Source: Pampus argenteus (Eukaryota > Chordata > Actinopteri > Scombriformes > Stromateidae). From it: a stretch of 64,000 nt of DNA. The notes under the pieces were generated by a model. That model was not told the origin of the DNA, ran no database searches, and saw only the letters and a list, made by a program, of their open reading frames with translations. Where the stretch lies: contig CM072877.1 in assembly GCA_036937835.1 (NCBI GenBank), forward strand, positions 14,934,001 through 14,998,000, read 5' to 3'. Shown here piece after piece: positions 26,253 through 40,472 of the stretch (position 1 is the stretch's first letter; every line of letters starts with the position of its first letter). The translations under genes and the position numbers were made by a program.

Positions 26253-29200
26253 AGTTTCAGCGGCATTTGCATCTGCACCATTCCTCTGGTGAAGAGGCTC
26301 CACATGGGCACTACCCTCTCCACTGATAGTATACAAAATACAACAGATGCCTTACATAGATTGCTTGTCTCATGCTCATACAATACATGTAGTGAACCAT
26401 GCATCCAAAAAAAAATGCACATTATATTCAGTCGACGTGTTCGTGAAGCATTTGCGGTGTTACTCCATCTCATGTGAGTACATATGCAAACAACACGCAT
26501 GTTCACATGTATTAGCAAATATGTCAAACAAATGATATCTAAACCCAAGTATGTTTGTCTGACAGCCAGGTCAGTAGTAGACCGGATTAACCATATCAAA
26601 AGCCTGCAAATCAGTGATGTCTGAGAACTTCTTTCACTTCCTTTTATGTTGTGTTGCTGTACTATACAATTTCTAATCTTATTTAAAACAATCCATTTTA
26701 ACATAAGGGTTTGTTTCAGTTAATAAAAATCCATGAAGTTTTAACACCAGCAGAGAGAAAGAGAAGCGTAATTACATTACATTTTTGGCAGCGATACATC
26801 TACTGCCTGCTTTTCAGTGATTTATCCTGCCATAGAGCATACATGGTGTCAGTCGGCATTTGTTTCCGTCTCTCAGACAAAGAAACAGTGTGCTGTCCAG
26901 TACCATGCTGTGTCTGTCTGGCCAGTTTCGTATCTGTCTTGATGGTGCTGGGCTGCGGGTACAGTCTTCACCTTGGTACTGTACTGTAGTACGTGCTGCT
27001 TTGCATTTTACAGTCGTGATCTATCGCTGCTGGCCTGTAGTGTCACTGGCTCTGACATTTATCAGAGCACTGTTACTGTTCATCACTGTTAGTGTACCAT
27101 TCAGTCGACTCCGTATCCTTCTCCGTGTTTCCATTGGTCTGAAACAATCTGATAATCAGGCTGACAGCAACTTGCTACAACCAACATAAGGATGTTACAA
27201 CCGCCGCATTTAATGTGTATGGAGAAGAAGATTGTGCTGCCTGAACTAGGTGTTTTACAAGGTGTAGAGGTAAACATTGACATCCCCAAGTGTTGGATAC
27301 TCGATGTTACATCACAACAGTAAAAGTGTGGTCAGGACATTACAGCAGGCAGTTCGTTGTCGGAACAGTAGGATTGAGGAAGGAAGAGCAAGAGTGGAGA
27401 CAGGAAGGAGCAGGGGAGGTGCTGGCGTGTTTGGAGTCGGGGGATGAAAGATGTAGTTTGAGAAGGGAAAAGAGAGTGGGGCAGACAGAAAGAGGAAGAG
27501 AGAGGTGGTGGGGGCTGCTGTAGATGTGTGTTTGTACTCAGCTAAAGATTGATTTTGAGTTAAAAGACGCATTGCTCTGTAACACAGGGTGAACCTAAAA
27601 TCACGATTCATATCGCGTTGTTAATGTTTTAATCTGATCAGTTCAATAGTTCTGAATTAGGATGAGGCACGTGGAACATAAGCTACAGCTGTTACGTAAT
27701 TTAATGTGTCATGTACAATTAATCAATATTTCATATATTATGCTTCTCATAAATGTAGGGTTTCTGCCTTCTCAGACAACAAAAGGTGATTAGATATTGT
27801 TGAGCTGCAGTTTTTTTTATCTTTAAGTTACTCACAAAGGTTGAAAGATAAACCTAATAAGATTTAATTAGGGATTTTGAAAAGATTAGGACTTGATAAG
27901 TAGATTCGATACTGGATTTGAATACTACCAGACTCCATCTCTATCTTGCATTTTCTATTTTTTTGTGTGTAAAGGTGGACAAATAGACGATCTAGAGTTG
28001 TGAAGTGATTAGCGGGTTCTCTCGGGTTCTTCTGGTTCCATAATCAGTGCAAAAGATTAACTATGTTTAGAAAACCTCTAACCTCTAACATTGAGGATAT
28101 TGTAGAAGGAAAAAAAATGAAATGGGAATACAGAATATCTTGTACTATGAGAGCCCACATCATTGCTTCGATATGAAAGATTTTGAGCGCTCGGACCAAC
28201 GTCATTGGCAACGCGAGACTTTGTCTTCAGTAAATGTGCCTTTAGATACTATTTGCACTGTCAACCTTGCAGAGTCAGGTTCTTTGTTGCCACCGGCCTG
28301 CTGTCCTTTGTTTTTTTCATGTGCGCTTAAGACAGCAGCCTTTTCTTAGTCTGGGTCAGATGAATCCCTTGTGTTATGTTTCCACCCAACATCCTGGCGT
28401 CTCTCGCACCCTACAGGGATGACGGTAGTTTGGCGTGTTGACTCTCACATGAGAAAATCCGTGCCACCCTGGAACTGATGCTGATCTTATGTTAGAAACA
28501 CAAACTTGTTTCTCTTCTCTGCGAGAATATCAATGTTTTTGTTACTAAGCTGAAAGATAAATCTGCTGTGAAAGCAAAGTGAATGTAACCACCAGACAGC
28601 ACATACCTGAGCTTAACGGTTTGCACTGATTTGTTGTGAAACAGCAGGATAGAGAGGACTTTGAGTCAGTGCTATGATAAACATAGTTTACTTTGGATAT
28701 TGATGATGCATGCACAGGTCTGGTGAAGTAAAGAAACTAACAGAAAGCGGTGTATTAATGGACAGATCAGTAGCTATTGGCAGCAGTTTCCCCTCAGGCA
28801 GTAATTCTATACTACATGTCAAGGGCATCAATAGGACATCTGACTGGGCTGCAACCGCTACCAATATGGATCAATAGCCTAGTGTTGCAAAGTAGACTAC
28901 GATTATTGAATACATTTCTATTTATTTAAAGTGTGATAGAATTAATTAATTAATTTCTTTCTACAAAAACCAGAAATTTACCAGTTTAATACAGTCCAGT
29001 ATAACGCACTGATAACAGCCTCAGATATTACAGATTGATGAATCAGGACCTCACAATGATAAACAAGAAATCTGAATATCATAAGCTTTGTTAATATAAG
29101 GTTCATTGTAGCGTTATTGCATGGAGACACTGCACAATATTACAGTGCACGGTCAAAAGAAAAAAATATGCATGGCTTTATAATGTATTATTGCCACATG

Positions 29201-30069
29201 TTAATATGAGCGAGTATTTGTTTGTCTGTGTGTACACTATCTATCAGGAGGTTGTTAGTGCTGCAACATAAATTGTAATGATTTCTAGGCAGAATGGTTT
29301 TTTTGTTTGGTGTAGCAGTTCATGAAATTAAAAATAAAGTTTTAGGGTATACCACCACCACCACCACAGCATTAAATACCCCTGTAGCCAAAACCAAAAC
29401 AAGGCTTCAGACATTGTGTAGCTGACTGGTTGGCTACAAATGCACAGGGCTCCCCAGCGAGTCCCCAGGGCTCAGCAGATACCATTCTGCGTGCACCAGG
29501 GCATAAATCCTCTTTGCATGGCTGGTGATCAAGCCATGATGTAAAGGAGCTTAGTAGCAATAGACAGACAAGCAGGAAGCTTCTTCCCTGTTGGCCAGGG
29601 GTCAGGTGATCACACACAAACACTGACTGGAGTGAGGGACAGCAGGGAAGAGGTGAAAAAACAAACAGAAAAAAACAGACAGGATTGTGAACAGTGACAC
29701 CAGAGGAAACGGGGATAAAGAAATTATTGGCAGAGATGAGTCTGAGGTTTTCAAAAGATGGATTTCATGTAGTCGGGAGTTTCGAACCCAACCTGGGCCT
29801 GCTGTAGCTCCACACCAGGACAGGCGTGCTGTTAAGACACTTTGGAAACAAGCGGCAGTGAATTTATGTGCTGTTTTTGAGGTGAGAGACATAACTAGTA
29901 CTCCACAGGTTGCTGTAACTTTTACTGCTATAGAAATCAAATGTAAACAATCTGTTGTAACTATTGACTGACCTTCTGATCAGAGAAGACAAATGCTCTA
30001 TGAAAGCTTCTAGTCATGCAGAATCTTACTTCTTACTTCTCCCTTTCTCTGTCTCTCTTTCCTGCACAG

Positions 30070-30307
30070 GTCACTGTCCTCCTTCCCTTCCCCTCCTCCC
30101 CTCCTCCCATCCATCTCAGCACTGGTTGCCATGGAAAACTCCTCAGTGGCATCTGCATCGTCTGAGGCCGGGAGCACACGCTCGCAGGAGATTGAAGAAC
30201 TGGAGCGCTTCATTGACAGCTATGTGCTGGAGTACCAAGTGCAGGGGCTTCTGGGAGACAAAGCAGATGGAGACTTGGACTTGGACAATGGTGGCAAAGT
30301 GCCACAG
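30070..30307 (+). CDS. ctif: ctif initiation exon (coding exon 1; CDS from 30131)
   Basis: The acceptor is a pyrimidine-rich tract ending CTGCACAG at 30069. The exon begins with 61 bases of pyrimidine-rich leader without an ATG. The ATG at 30131 has a strong context (GCC before it, G after it) and begins the recognisable CTIF N-terminus MENSSVASASSEAGSTRSQE. Residues 1-59 include an acidic, probably helical segment, EIEELERFIDSYVLEYQVQG, which is the family's N-terminal signature. The donor is CAG|GTCAGA at 30307/30308, phase 0. No in-frame stop lies between the acceptor and the ATG, but the conserved start makes this choice secure. Confidence 0.95.
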
Positions 30308-33300
30308 GTCAGAGCCTTAATACTTAAATGGATGGTTGTACAGGCTCTTGTGGCGTCTCTGGCTAGTATCTTCTAAAACATGCGGTTGAGCTAGAGCTTG
30401 ACACATAGGCAAACAAACATAGACAAAGGTACATAGGTAGAAGGTACATTCACTGCAGCTGGATATGAAACAGTCTTGTTTTCTTCATGAGAATCTCAAC
30501 AAACTCTCAGATCCACCGTTCAACTATAAATTCACAAAGAAGCAGAATATTAAAGACACAGTCCATAATATGTCACATATAAACGAAAATATTTATTTAA
30601 AAATTGTAGAGTTTTCTGTTTTTGTTGCTTTTAACTTTACTCGTATTTACTTGCATGTAAACAGAATGGTGATATCATCGTCTCCCTCTCATTTCTCTTT
30701 AGTGGACAGATGACTGCATTGACAAGAAAGATGGCAGCTGGACGTCTTCACGGGGAAGAGGATCATTTAAGCCAGTAAGTCTGTCTGTATGTGAGGGTTC
30801 TGCTTATTGCACATTGTTGGAGTTGACCTTCATGAATGAATTGATTAATCGTTGTCATTAGTCTAGTTGTTTGCAGTCTCCACTGCTGTATCCTGCACTT
30901 TTCAGTTCTCCTCATCCCTTCCTTTTCTAATTATTATAAGGCTCTATTTGACAGCACACAAAATACTACTTAAACTTGAATAGTGTAATTGCAGATACAG
31001 ATGTACAACACAATGTCATAATAACTAATGAAAACACTAAACTACACTACAGCTAGACCTTTTGGTCCCCTTTCCAGATATTATGTTTAAGATATGTTCA
31101 TCTAAGAGCATCTAATCACTGGGGCATCACTCTGAGTAAAGCATAGGTCTCCTCAGCTGTATATTTGCTTAAGTCTCCCTCTCTCCGTCAGCTGTTCACA
31201 TGTATGATCAGAATAGATGTGTCACATCAAGCCTGAGGCGCCTGTCTAGTTGGTTGCAGTATGTATGTAAGTATGTTCTTAATGACTAACATGGGATACT
31301 GTGATGCTGGGGCCAGTAATCCTAAATGAATTATCAGTCAGTTAGTTTGCTAAATATTGCGTGTGCTGCTCTGCTCTGCTCTGACTATACGGTCGGCTGT
31401 GATTTAGAGTATTATTGACCCCTTGAGAGATTCACTGCTATGACTCACCAGGAAGTGAGTGGTGAGGAACAAACGGCATGCGTGAGAAATTCAAGGAGCG
31501 CAGAGTCATCTAAAATATGAGACGGAAAGATAGAGACGTTGTCAGTATATATAATCAGTACATTAAATTCCTCTCAATACATGTAGCAAAAATAGGGAGT
31601 GCAAGGGAAACATGCCCTTTCTATTTTTAATTTGTTTGTAACATTCAGCTTCTGAAAATACGCTATGAGGCCTGTAAAGTTTTTATGACCCACGTTTTTC
31701 CTTGTAGTACATCGTGAAACTAAGCAACAACCAACATACAGTATGATGGCAAAAATAGGAGCTATTATCTCGGCTCAACAACCAACAGTGCTGCAATTTT
31801 CAACAGATTTTAAACAAACCGTGTGCTTAACTGTTGTATTTGCTGAGTATATTGAATTAAGAGCCTTGTGTTAATCAGTAAAATACAATTAGGAGAAATG
31901 GCACAATAGTATTATTATCATTATTAAAATCAATTCATGCTATGGATCAATCATCATCAAAGCTGCTTTAAGCTTTAGCATTAGACAGAATCCATAGTCT
32001 ATTTCTTCTTCCTTTCACCTCTGCAGGACGAGTGGGAACACAGCAGCAACGGCAGTACAGGCTCCAGGCCCAGTTCAGGGTCCAGACCAGGTTCTGGTTC
32101 CCGCTCTGGCAGCAGGGGCCGAAACAACCAGTTCAAAGGCCCAGCCAAGGTACAGGCACATCTGTGTGTGTTTGTGTGTATCTTTGCAGCGTTCCTTCAG
32201 AAAGGAATTCATGTTAAAGACAAAAATGCCTGTCTTGGGGAGGCATGTTATTGTTGGCATTTACCAGGCAAAATGACAAAAGATACCGAATTACATAATA
32301 GGAAGTATAAGATCCGGTATTTTCTGGAGATTGACCTGTGTTGGCAGCTAAAAGCTGCTGCATCTATTTTTATTCATATTTAAATCTGTCCCTCAACCAA
32401 TATTAAATTGGTGGAATACCCCTTTACCGTAATCTTTAAATAAATACCCTTAAAAATAACTGTATGTGCGTAGATTTTATAGAGCTATTGTACTTATCAC
32501 AATCACCAAGTATAAAACTTGTTTTCTAACAGTTTTCTTTGGTTACTTGCATATTTTTAATTTAGAAATGAATACTATGATATCCAAAAGAGAATCTGCT
32601 TCTGCTTATAAATGTGACATACAACATATGTAAGCCTAGCACCTGATGGTTTGATAAGAATTTTTCTGATACTGAAAATGCTGAAAATGTACATCTTTCC
32701 ATTTGCCTGTGTCTAGAATGGGAACAGAGAAGGCTCCCTTGACATCCTGGGGACAGATATATGGGCTGCTAACACAATGGACTCACACGGGTAGGTGCCT
32801 TGCTGTTTAACGAACCTAATATGTTGTACAGTCTACCGGGTCTGAATTCCAACCATAGTTTCTGCAGGTCATGTGACTGGTTTAGACACGAGTCTTTTAG
32901 CTTTTGCCCTTGCTTTCATACCTTGTAACATCCCTTTATTTTTTTTTAGTTGCTCCTTACTGTCCTTGATTTCCTTTCAGCCTGACTTCTCTTTCTCCTA
33001 CTTAGTCCAAGACAATATTTTTTAACTTTAGTCCTCAAGACCCAGATAATTGCTGGCATTTATTATATATGTGGGTATTAAAGGGAAAATGTTTTAAACA
33101 GAAATGCAGATCACATCACATTCAGAAAAATAACTTTCAGGAATTTGGCTCAGCCAGCTCTCTCTCTCTTCTATGATTTTATGAATCGAAGACCCGACAC
33201 ACAGTGGAACTGTGGAGTTTGTTCTGTTGAAAAGTATTTTGTTTTAGTGTTTCTGTCAACGGCCACATTTAAATTACATCTAGCTACAGGAGATTGGAGT

Positions 33301-36300
33301 GCTTCTTCTGAAAACATCAGGCCTCGATGCTTGAAATCTTGTTAGTGTCCCACGAGTGAGGTCTGCTCTTCATAAAATCTTGTTTACCTTAAGTGTGATG
33401 AAATGATTTTTTTTTTTTCAAGAAAGGCTAGACTGAAGCTTAGAGGGGAAGGAAAGGAAGTGGGCGAGACGTAAATCAGTTTCACTGGAGGGAAGACTAG
33501 TTGCCATGGTAACAGCTGCATAGCAGCTTCATGTACCTTAGTTCCGGCCATGTTGGCACATCTGAACACACGGTGAAGGATGGAGCTGGCCGAGTAGGAT
33601 GATGTAACAAACCTTCAATGTGCAGTAGAGATTGAGATTTAAATGAAAAATGATTTTTGATTAAATCAAATATGAATAATTTTCAGTGAAAAAGATTTAT
33701 AATTGAAAGCTATCTGTAGGTTATCGTCTTAAAACAAATATATTGATTGTAGGTTCAGTTTCAGCTCTCTTGGTTGGGCATTTGATACACCAGCTTCTCC
33801 AGTCTGTATGCTGAAGTGTCCTTGAGCAAGTCATTAAACCTTTAAGTTCTCCCAATGTGTACTTGTGTGTACATTTCTTTGCACATCTTTTTTTAAGAAC
33901 AAACAGCACACGTTTGCTGAATTCTTGAGGTGTGTTTGTCAGAACCCTTGTGCCTTATTCATTTCTTACTTTTTCACCTCACCACTCAGCTATCTGTCAT
34001 ATTACTCAGGTTTTCCTCCTGCCTTTCTCTTTCTGGGCATAAAAAAACATCATGAAATGTGACAAAAGCACAGCAGAATTACATTTTGCACAATTATGTC
34101 AAGCTGGAGAAAAACGGTGGTTAAAATAACCTGGTTCTGATCCACCTAACATAGTAAAAACAGAACTGACCTGGTATGTGTTTGATGCATTTGGTGTGTG
34201 TTTTGAAGCCAATAACAAGTGACATAATAGTTACCTTGTCTTACTTTAGACGTGTGACGTAATACAAGATGACTGAGATTGTTAGTCGCTGACATACATT
34301 TTCTAGTTTAGTTATCAGCCAGAATTATTGACAACTACCAGTGTCGGCAGTATTCAGATAAAGCCAGATTAGTGCAACTAAAAAATGTCAGTGTTGAATA
34401 GATGTTTATGCCTCTAACTTGTATTTTGTCTCTCTGTTGTAGAGGTGCAGGTTGGGACGTGCGGCCAGAGAAGCTGGACTTCAGCCATTTCCACAGGAAA
34501 TTCAGAGGAACACCAAAGCACCTGCCTCACATTGACAGAGAGGGGTAAGATCTGGCTTTCAGTCTTAGGTTTTATCTGCCCTACTCTCAGTATTAATTAA
34601 TTATTATCTGATACTATTGAGCCCATATATGTCTGTCTGTCTCATTTCCTTTTGTTGCAGGATGAACAAAAACAAGTTTGAGGAAGATGACGGCATAGAC
34701 ATGAATGACATAGAGAAGTTTCTACCCCATCTGCGCTCGGTAAGTCACAGGTTTTATGCTCCTTTCTCAATCCTCACCAAAAGCAGCCTAATCATTTATT
34801 ATTGTTACAGAGCGACCCCTGGTGGTGTAAATGAAAAATACTTGTTGCAGTGACCCTGTAGAAGTCAAGTTCAGTGTAAAACCACCAGAAGAGGAAACAT
34901 CATTAAAATAACTAAATCAGGGGTCGGTTTTCCTGCCTTAGAAAATTAAAATTATTTTTCATTTTCTGTTGAAGAACAGTTAATACATATGATACATGGG
35001 TTCAGTCTCTGTAGATTACCAATGAGTCAGGTTGATTATAAATAAATCTTTTGGTGACACCTACTGGCCAGAGGCTGAACTGAGCTGTAACTGACACAAG
35101 TTAATAGGAAATGTTATACTGACCTCCAGTGGTTATATGTATGTACAACATTTACAGATTGAGACAATTTCTTCTGCAGAAAAGTGATTTAGGTTGGTTG
35201 GTAGTACAAAGAGACTGGCTGTAGGTTGAAGTGACTCGTAATCAGGTGTATTACAACAACAGCTATCTAATTTTATTTATTTCTAAATACAATGTATATG
35301 GATTCAACAACCTGAAAAGATTAGGCAGAATTGCTTTTTGCAGCAGTGTTTACCCTCGCAGATTATAAGGATAAATGGCTTTTCCGAGGTGTTTTGTGTT
35401 TCACTAGTGCGGCAGACTTCACTTTAGGTCACCGATGTCACCGTCCTCTCTTCCTCCCCCTGCTTTCTGAGCTCAAATGTCTTCCATCTTTCATAGTGTT
35501 GGAGCTACAGTGTCTTCCTCTTTCCTTCCTCTCTTGGCCTCTGAGCCGAGGCGCTTTTCGCCTCTTGTAGCGTTTCAGCAAAGATAGGCCTGGTCGCGTT
35601 ACCAGAATGGCTTCCTCATTGTATAGTTCATGAGCCAAGACCGCTGTTTCCGTTCATTCTGTTGGGGCCAAAATAAAAGATGGGGGTCAACTGCGTTTGT
35701 CTTATATGCTTGGGATCGGATGTGTTGGCACTGAGACTCGGTAAGGCCGTTAGCACCGGGGAGTGAGTGCCACATTTTCTGTCTTTCTCTCCCTCACACT
35801 CATGAGCTGTTTCTGATGCCATGCTCACACGGTCTCTTTCACATTATGTCAGCACCGGGTATCATGCCCTACCATCCTTTTAAATTTATTCCAATGCTCT
35901 GCCAGTTGGAGTCACGCAGTGGTGATGCCAGGTCACTGATGCCCACTTGTGTCTTGTTCTAATGAGGACATCCACTTACAATACCCTCCTCGGTCTCACA
36001 TAGACAACCGGGACAGTATTTAAGCTTCCATTTTTCATGTTGACCAGCAGTTTCATAGAGGCCACACTGTCAAATAAAAATACTCACACCACAATCACTG
36101 TAAACTTCAGTTGGACTGACATATAATGGTTTGCAATCTAGAGTCTGGACTTTCTCCAAAAGTAATGTTTGTGCCTTGTCTGCATGTTTCAGAGAGCTAA
36201 TTGTTAACCAGCACCAGTAGAAAACAAGCAATGGAATTTGTGATTGAAGTGTTGGTATTGTGGTTTTCTGTATTGATGCAGAGTGTCCCTGTTGTATATG

Positions 36301-36755
36301 TCTGTGTGGATTTCTCCTTTCTGCTGGCACTTTCACTTTTGTCGCAATAGAGGCTGTTACACCACCTCCGTAATCAGAGCAGTAACATGTGGTGTGTGTG
36401 CTGCAGGGGGATTTCTTTTGTTGCTTGCCGTTGTAACACGACTGCTCCGTCATTTCTCACGTCTTATCTCGTGGCCAAAGGTCGACGTGCGTGTTTACTT
36501 TTTGTTTTTAAGAAGTTAATATTTGTTAATTATACAAATTATCATCCGGCATTTACATCAGCGCGATCTATGTAGCTGAACACAAACAACAACATGTCTC
36601 ATTATCCGAGTCATCATCTCACGCTACTGTATCGCAAGGCTTCATCATCCAAAGTCCCCGTCGACGTTCCACGCTTCCTGCCAACATTCACTTCCCCTTT
36701 TCCAGGAGCCAGAATAAACTTACAAATAGCCCAGGGATATGGAAAACATCTCGTT

Positions 36756-36797
<42 letters not shown>

Positions 36798-39700
36798 ATT
36801 GGGTGTGCAAGCAACTAAGTGAGAAAGGGCTTCCTCTTTTTGAGCTCTGATTCTGCCGCACCTTTACTGGCCTCTCTGGAATGTAAACCTGCACGCACAC
36901 CAGCCCTGTCTTCACGTCCAGTGTCAGGTCGTAATGACAGCAGCATTCACGGGTCAGAGAGCAAGTATTTGATCTGTGGATTCATGCCAAGAGTCACATT
37001 GAACCCTGAAAAACATTTAAAACATGAACAGCACAATTTATTGTTCTGATTGAGTAATAATATTTTAATAGCCCTTTATTGTTTGTTGTGTGTAAACCGT
37101 ATTGTAGCCTTGGCCTTGGAAGGTGCAATACAAATAAACTTTATTATTTTTTACTTTTATTATTACATTAAAACTAATGTCACAACGTGTTCTGCTTATA
37201 ACAAACAATTAAAACAAAGTTAAAGAGATAAAAACAAAACAGGAATGAACAAACAAATCTCAGTCTCAGCCTTCTAAAAAAATACAGATAGCAAATTACA
37301 GGGATGTTTTCTCCTGGAGACGGAGGATTTTTTTTTTATACCCTCGTTTCCATCCTCTGTCTCATGACACATTCTGCATCACAGACGCTCCATCTCACTC
37401 ACGTGCCGTTTGGCTCATCAACATGATCATATCAGCGTGATCCTCGCTGTTGTGACAGCCACAACTTGTGTGTGCGTGCGTGCGCGTGTGTGTGGGTACA
37501 TGTGGGTGTTTTCGACACTTTACTGTACCTGAAATAACGCCAGCAAATGTTTGATTATCCACACAACTTTTTGTCAGTATGTGACAAAAATATATAAATC
37601 ATGACAAAACTAAGTAAAGAAAAAAAATGGTGATGTATGAAGTTAATGACACATACATGTCATTTTAGCCCAGTTTTATTAACGGGTTGTATTTATTCAT
37701 AATACTCTTTTTACCTGTTGGAGTTTCCTCATTTGCAATAGACTTGGTGCTTTTGTTTTTTGGTGTGACTGTGTTGTGACCCGATGTTGTTTCCCATGAG
37801 GTCATGTACTGGCTGCCAAGATCACGTCAGCTCTCTGTTATCAGGAGACCAGGCAGTCGCCATGAAGGTCAGCTTAAGCTTTATTACAGCTGTTATTGTG
37901 GTGTGTTAAAGGAACAGTTCAACATTAAAGGAAATATGCTATCTTACTGTCTTCATGATAATTGGATGAGAAGATCTGATATCTCATGTGTAGATACCAT
38001 GTACACATGAGCCAGGAGAGAGTTAGCTTAGCTTAGCATGAATACCGGAAGCATAGACTCAGGCTAGCTATCTCCCCCTGCTTCCAGTCTTTATGCTAAG
38101 CTACGCTAACTGGCTCCCAACTGTAGCATCGTATTTAATGGATAAGAGGGTGATATCTCTTCTCAAATAAGCTTACCCCTCAACTATTTTATTTACTGTA
38201 CATTTAGCATTGTGTGTCCATATGAAGAGAATTGCATTTTAAAGTGGTTCATCACATGGGAAATGTTTTGCTACCATGTTGTCAGTGACACAATACTACA
38301 TTTCTTAAGAAATGGAGGGCACCAAAGTAGAAACAGAAGGCCGGGGTGACACCAAGGAGAAAGCGGTCAGTCAATGAGGAGACATCCGGTCTCTGCTCTG
38401 TGAACAAAGCTGACCAAAGCAGTGGAACAAAGCAGGAGTCTGGAGCTGAGACATTACAGACTGGTTGGCCCCTCTGTCTGGAAGTGTACGTGCTGCAGAG
38501 CAGGACTCCAGTTGAGAAGGGACATTGGGGGTGGGGCGGTCTGTTTGTCAGCTGTCAGTCGGTCTGAGACCTGCATTCCACTCGCAGTATTTACTCACAC
38601 ACATTTAATCATCCTGTATATCTCCACTCTCCTCGTACACACTCTTGTCTTTTCTAAAAACCTTTCTTAGCTTGTCTCTCTTTGCTTCTCCCTATTTACG
38701 GTTTCCTTTTTTTTTTATTCTCTACTGACCACCATATTTACGTTCCGTCCTCCTCCCTCCTCTCCTCATGCCGTCCTTCACTCCTCCCCTCCATCCTTCA
38801 AATGTTGGTGGGCAGCAGAACAATATCCAGGGGGTCATGGCGACCGGCAGCCCCCTCCCTGTGGTCTCTTCCTGCTATTGTCCCGGGTCCTACTGCTGCT
38901 TGGCTCCTACACTCTATTAACCGCGCACACTCTGACTTAATCACCACTGTGCACTGTTCTGCTCTGGCCTCTAGCATGAGAGAAACACTTGAGACTTAAG
39001 CACATACACGAATACAAGTTACCTTGGGAAATTTTCCACAGAGGTGTCTTGTAAATAAATAAATTAATTGATAATATAAAAATTACAAAGTCAAAAAGGA
39101 AGTTCACCTGTCATTCAGTATTCAGACTTCATTTCATTTTTCTTTTTCTTTTTCTCCAGGTACATGGCATACTACTGGTGTAACCTCCAACCTGTGCCCT
39201 ATTCTCTCTCTGTGATAGGCTGGCTACTGCCCACAGTGTCAATTTGAAGCTATAAAATAGTAGTAGACTCAGCTTGCTTCACTGGAAGTAGCAGCTGAGG
39301 TGTCTTTACATGACTAGAGGTCATTACATACATGGTTGTCACAGATGTAATGCAAACCAGGCTATACATGTGTACAGAAAGCATCAGCCTCGACCGTGTA
39401 GAGGAGATGAGATGACTGTCAATATAATGCAACACAGAGAGTGCATATGATGTGAAGGATTTTTTTCATTATTCAGAGAAGCACGTGAAACAGGTTTTTT
39501 TCAGCTCTTTCCCCTCTGACACTTTGATCCCACAACGGCTCCATCTCTTCCTGTAGCCAGACCCCCCGAGTTCTTTGATGTACCTGTCTATCTTTCTGTT
39601 CTACTGTGGCCCCAGCCTCAGATCACTTATTAAATGAGACATGGATGTCAGGACCTCACATCTATGCCTCTTATCACCGATCGCCCACTGTACCTGACTG

Positions 39701-40403
39701 TGGCAGATCTAAATCTCTTCTTTCAGTACAGTTGGCAGGCGTCAGCTGCAGTAAGTTACATCAAAAGGCCTAAAGTGGGGATCATGAAAGATGGAGCAAA
39801 TCCTATACTACAGGAATGTTACAGAAAAACAATTTGAGCAATCCTCGGAGTTACATGTGTGAGCTAGAAACTACAAATCCAGAATCAGCAGCTGGTTGTC
39901 ACTGCAAATTGTAAATGGTGTAGCACTTCCAGTTGCTTAATTCTCATAGTAGGAATACACTTTTTTTTTTTTTACAATTTCTTTGATCAAATAATATTCA
40001 CTATATGATCCTTATGCCAATGCAGCCTCAATACAGCTCACAAAAAAAGAAAATGAAAAAACAGACAATCTCTGGGATAGTTTGAAGATGCACATTGAGC
40101 TCAGATAAAAGTTCAGTTAACTAGATAAAAATACTTTTTCATTTGGCAATTAAATGTTTAGAGAGATGAAAACACAAAGTTAAATATGTAACTGTGTAAT
40201 TCTGAATAAAAGACATTTTTATTACGGTTACACAAAGCAAACGGAATAGCTAAACGTAATTTCTATACAGACATGGCAAGAAGCATTATTCATTCTGAGC
40301 TGTAATGTGGGTCCAAATCATTTCAGCCAAAGCATTTTAGCTCCCCTCTCTCTTTTAAGTGCCTGCTATCTTGTATTTACAGTCGCTCTCGTTGTCATTC
40401 TTG

Positions 40404-40434
<31 letters not shown>

Positions 40435-40441
40435 TCTCTCT

Positions 40442-40472
<31 letters not shown>

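Larger units (their letters stand above)
22899..30069 (+). other. candidate ctif intron between leader exon and initiation exon
   Basis: About 7.2 kb without a recognised coding exon. The first 400 bases stay CpG-richer than the rest. It contains two facing fragments of one short transposon-like family (25671-25775 and 26088-26252), an ACC trinucleotide run at 29348-29367 and purine-rich DNA at 27370-27520. Further alternative leader exons could be hidden here. Confidence 0.5.
32791..34442 (+). other. ctif: ctif intron 4
   Basis: 1652 bp. It contains a perfect RFX X-box at 33500-33513 and a SINE-like fragment at 33749-33858. Confidence 0.88.

Noticed and set aside
26204..26704. A 166-codon reverse-strand open frame.
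   Set aside because: No recognisable domain, irregular composition, and it overlaps the end of an interspersed repeat. Probably a chance open frame.
30125..30138. GTTGCCATGGAAAA at the ctif start codon resembles an RFX X-box.
   Set aside because: The match is only to one half-site plus the CCATGG of a good start context. Initiation function explains it.
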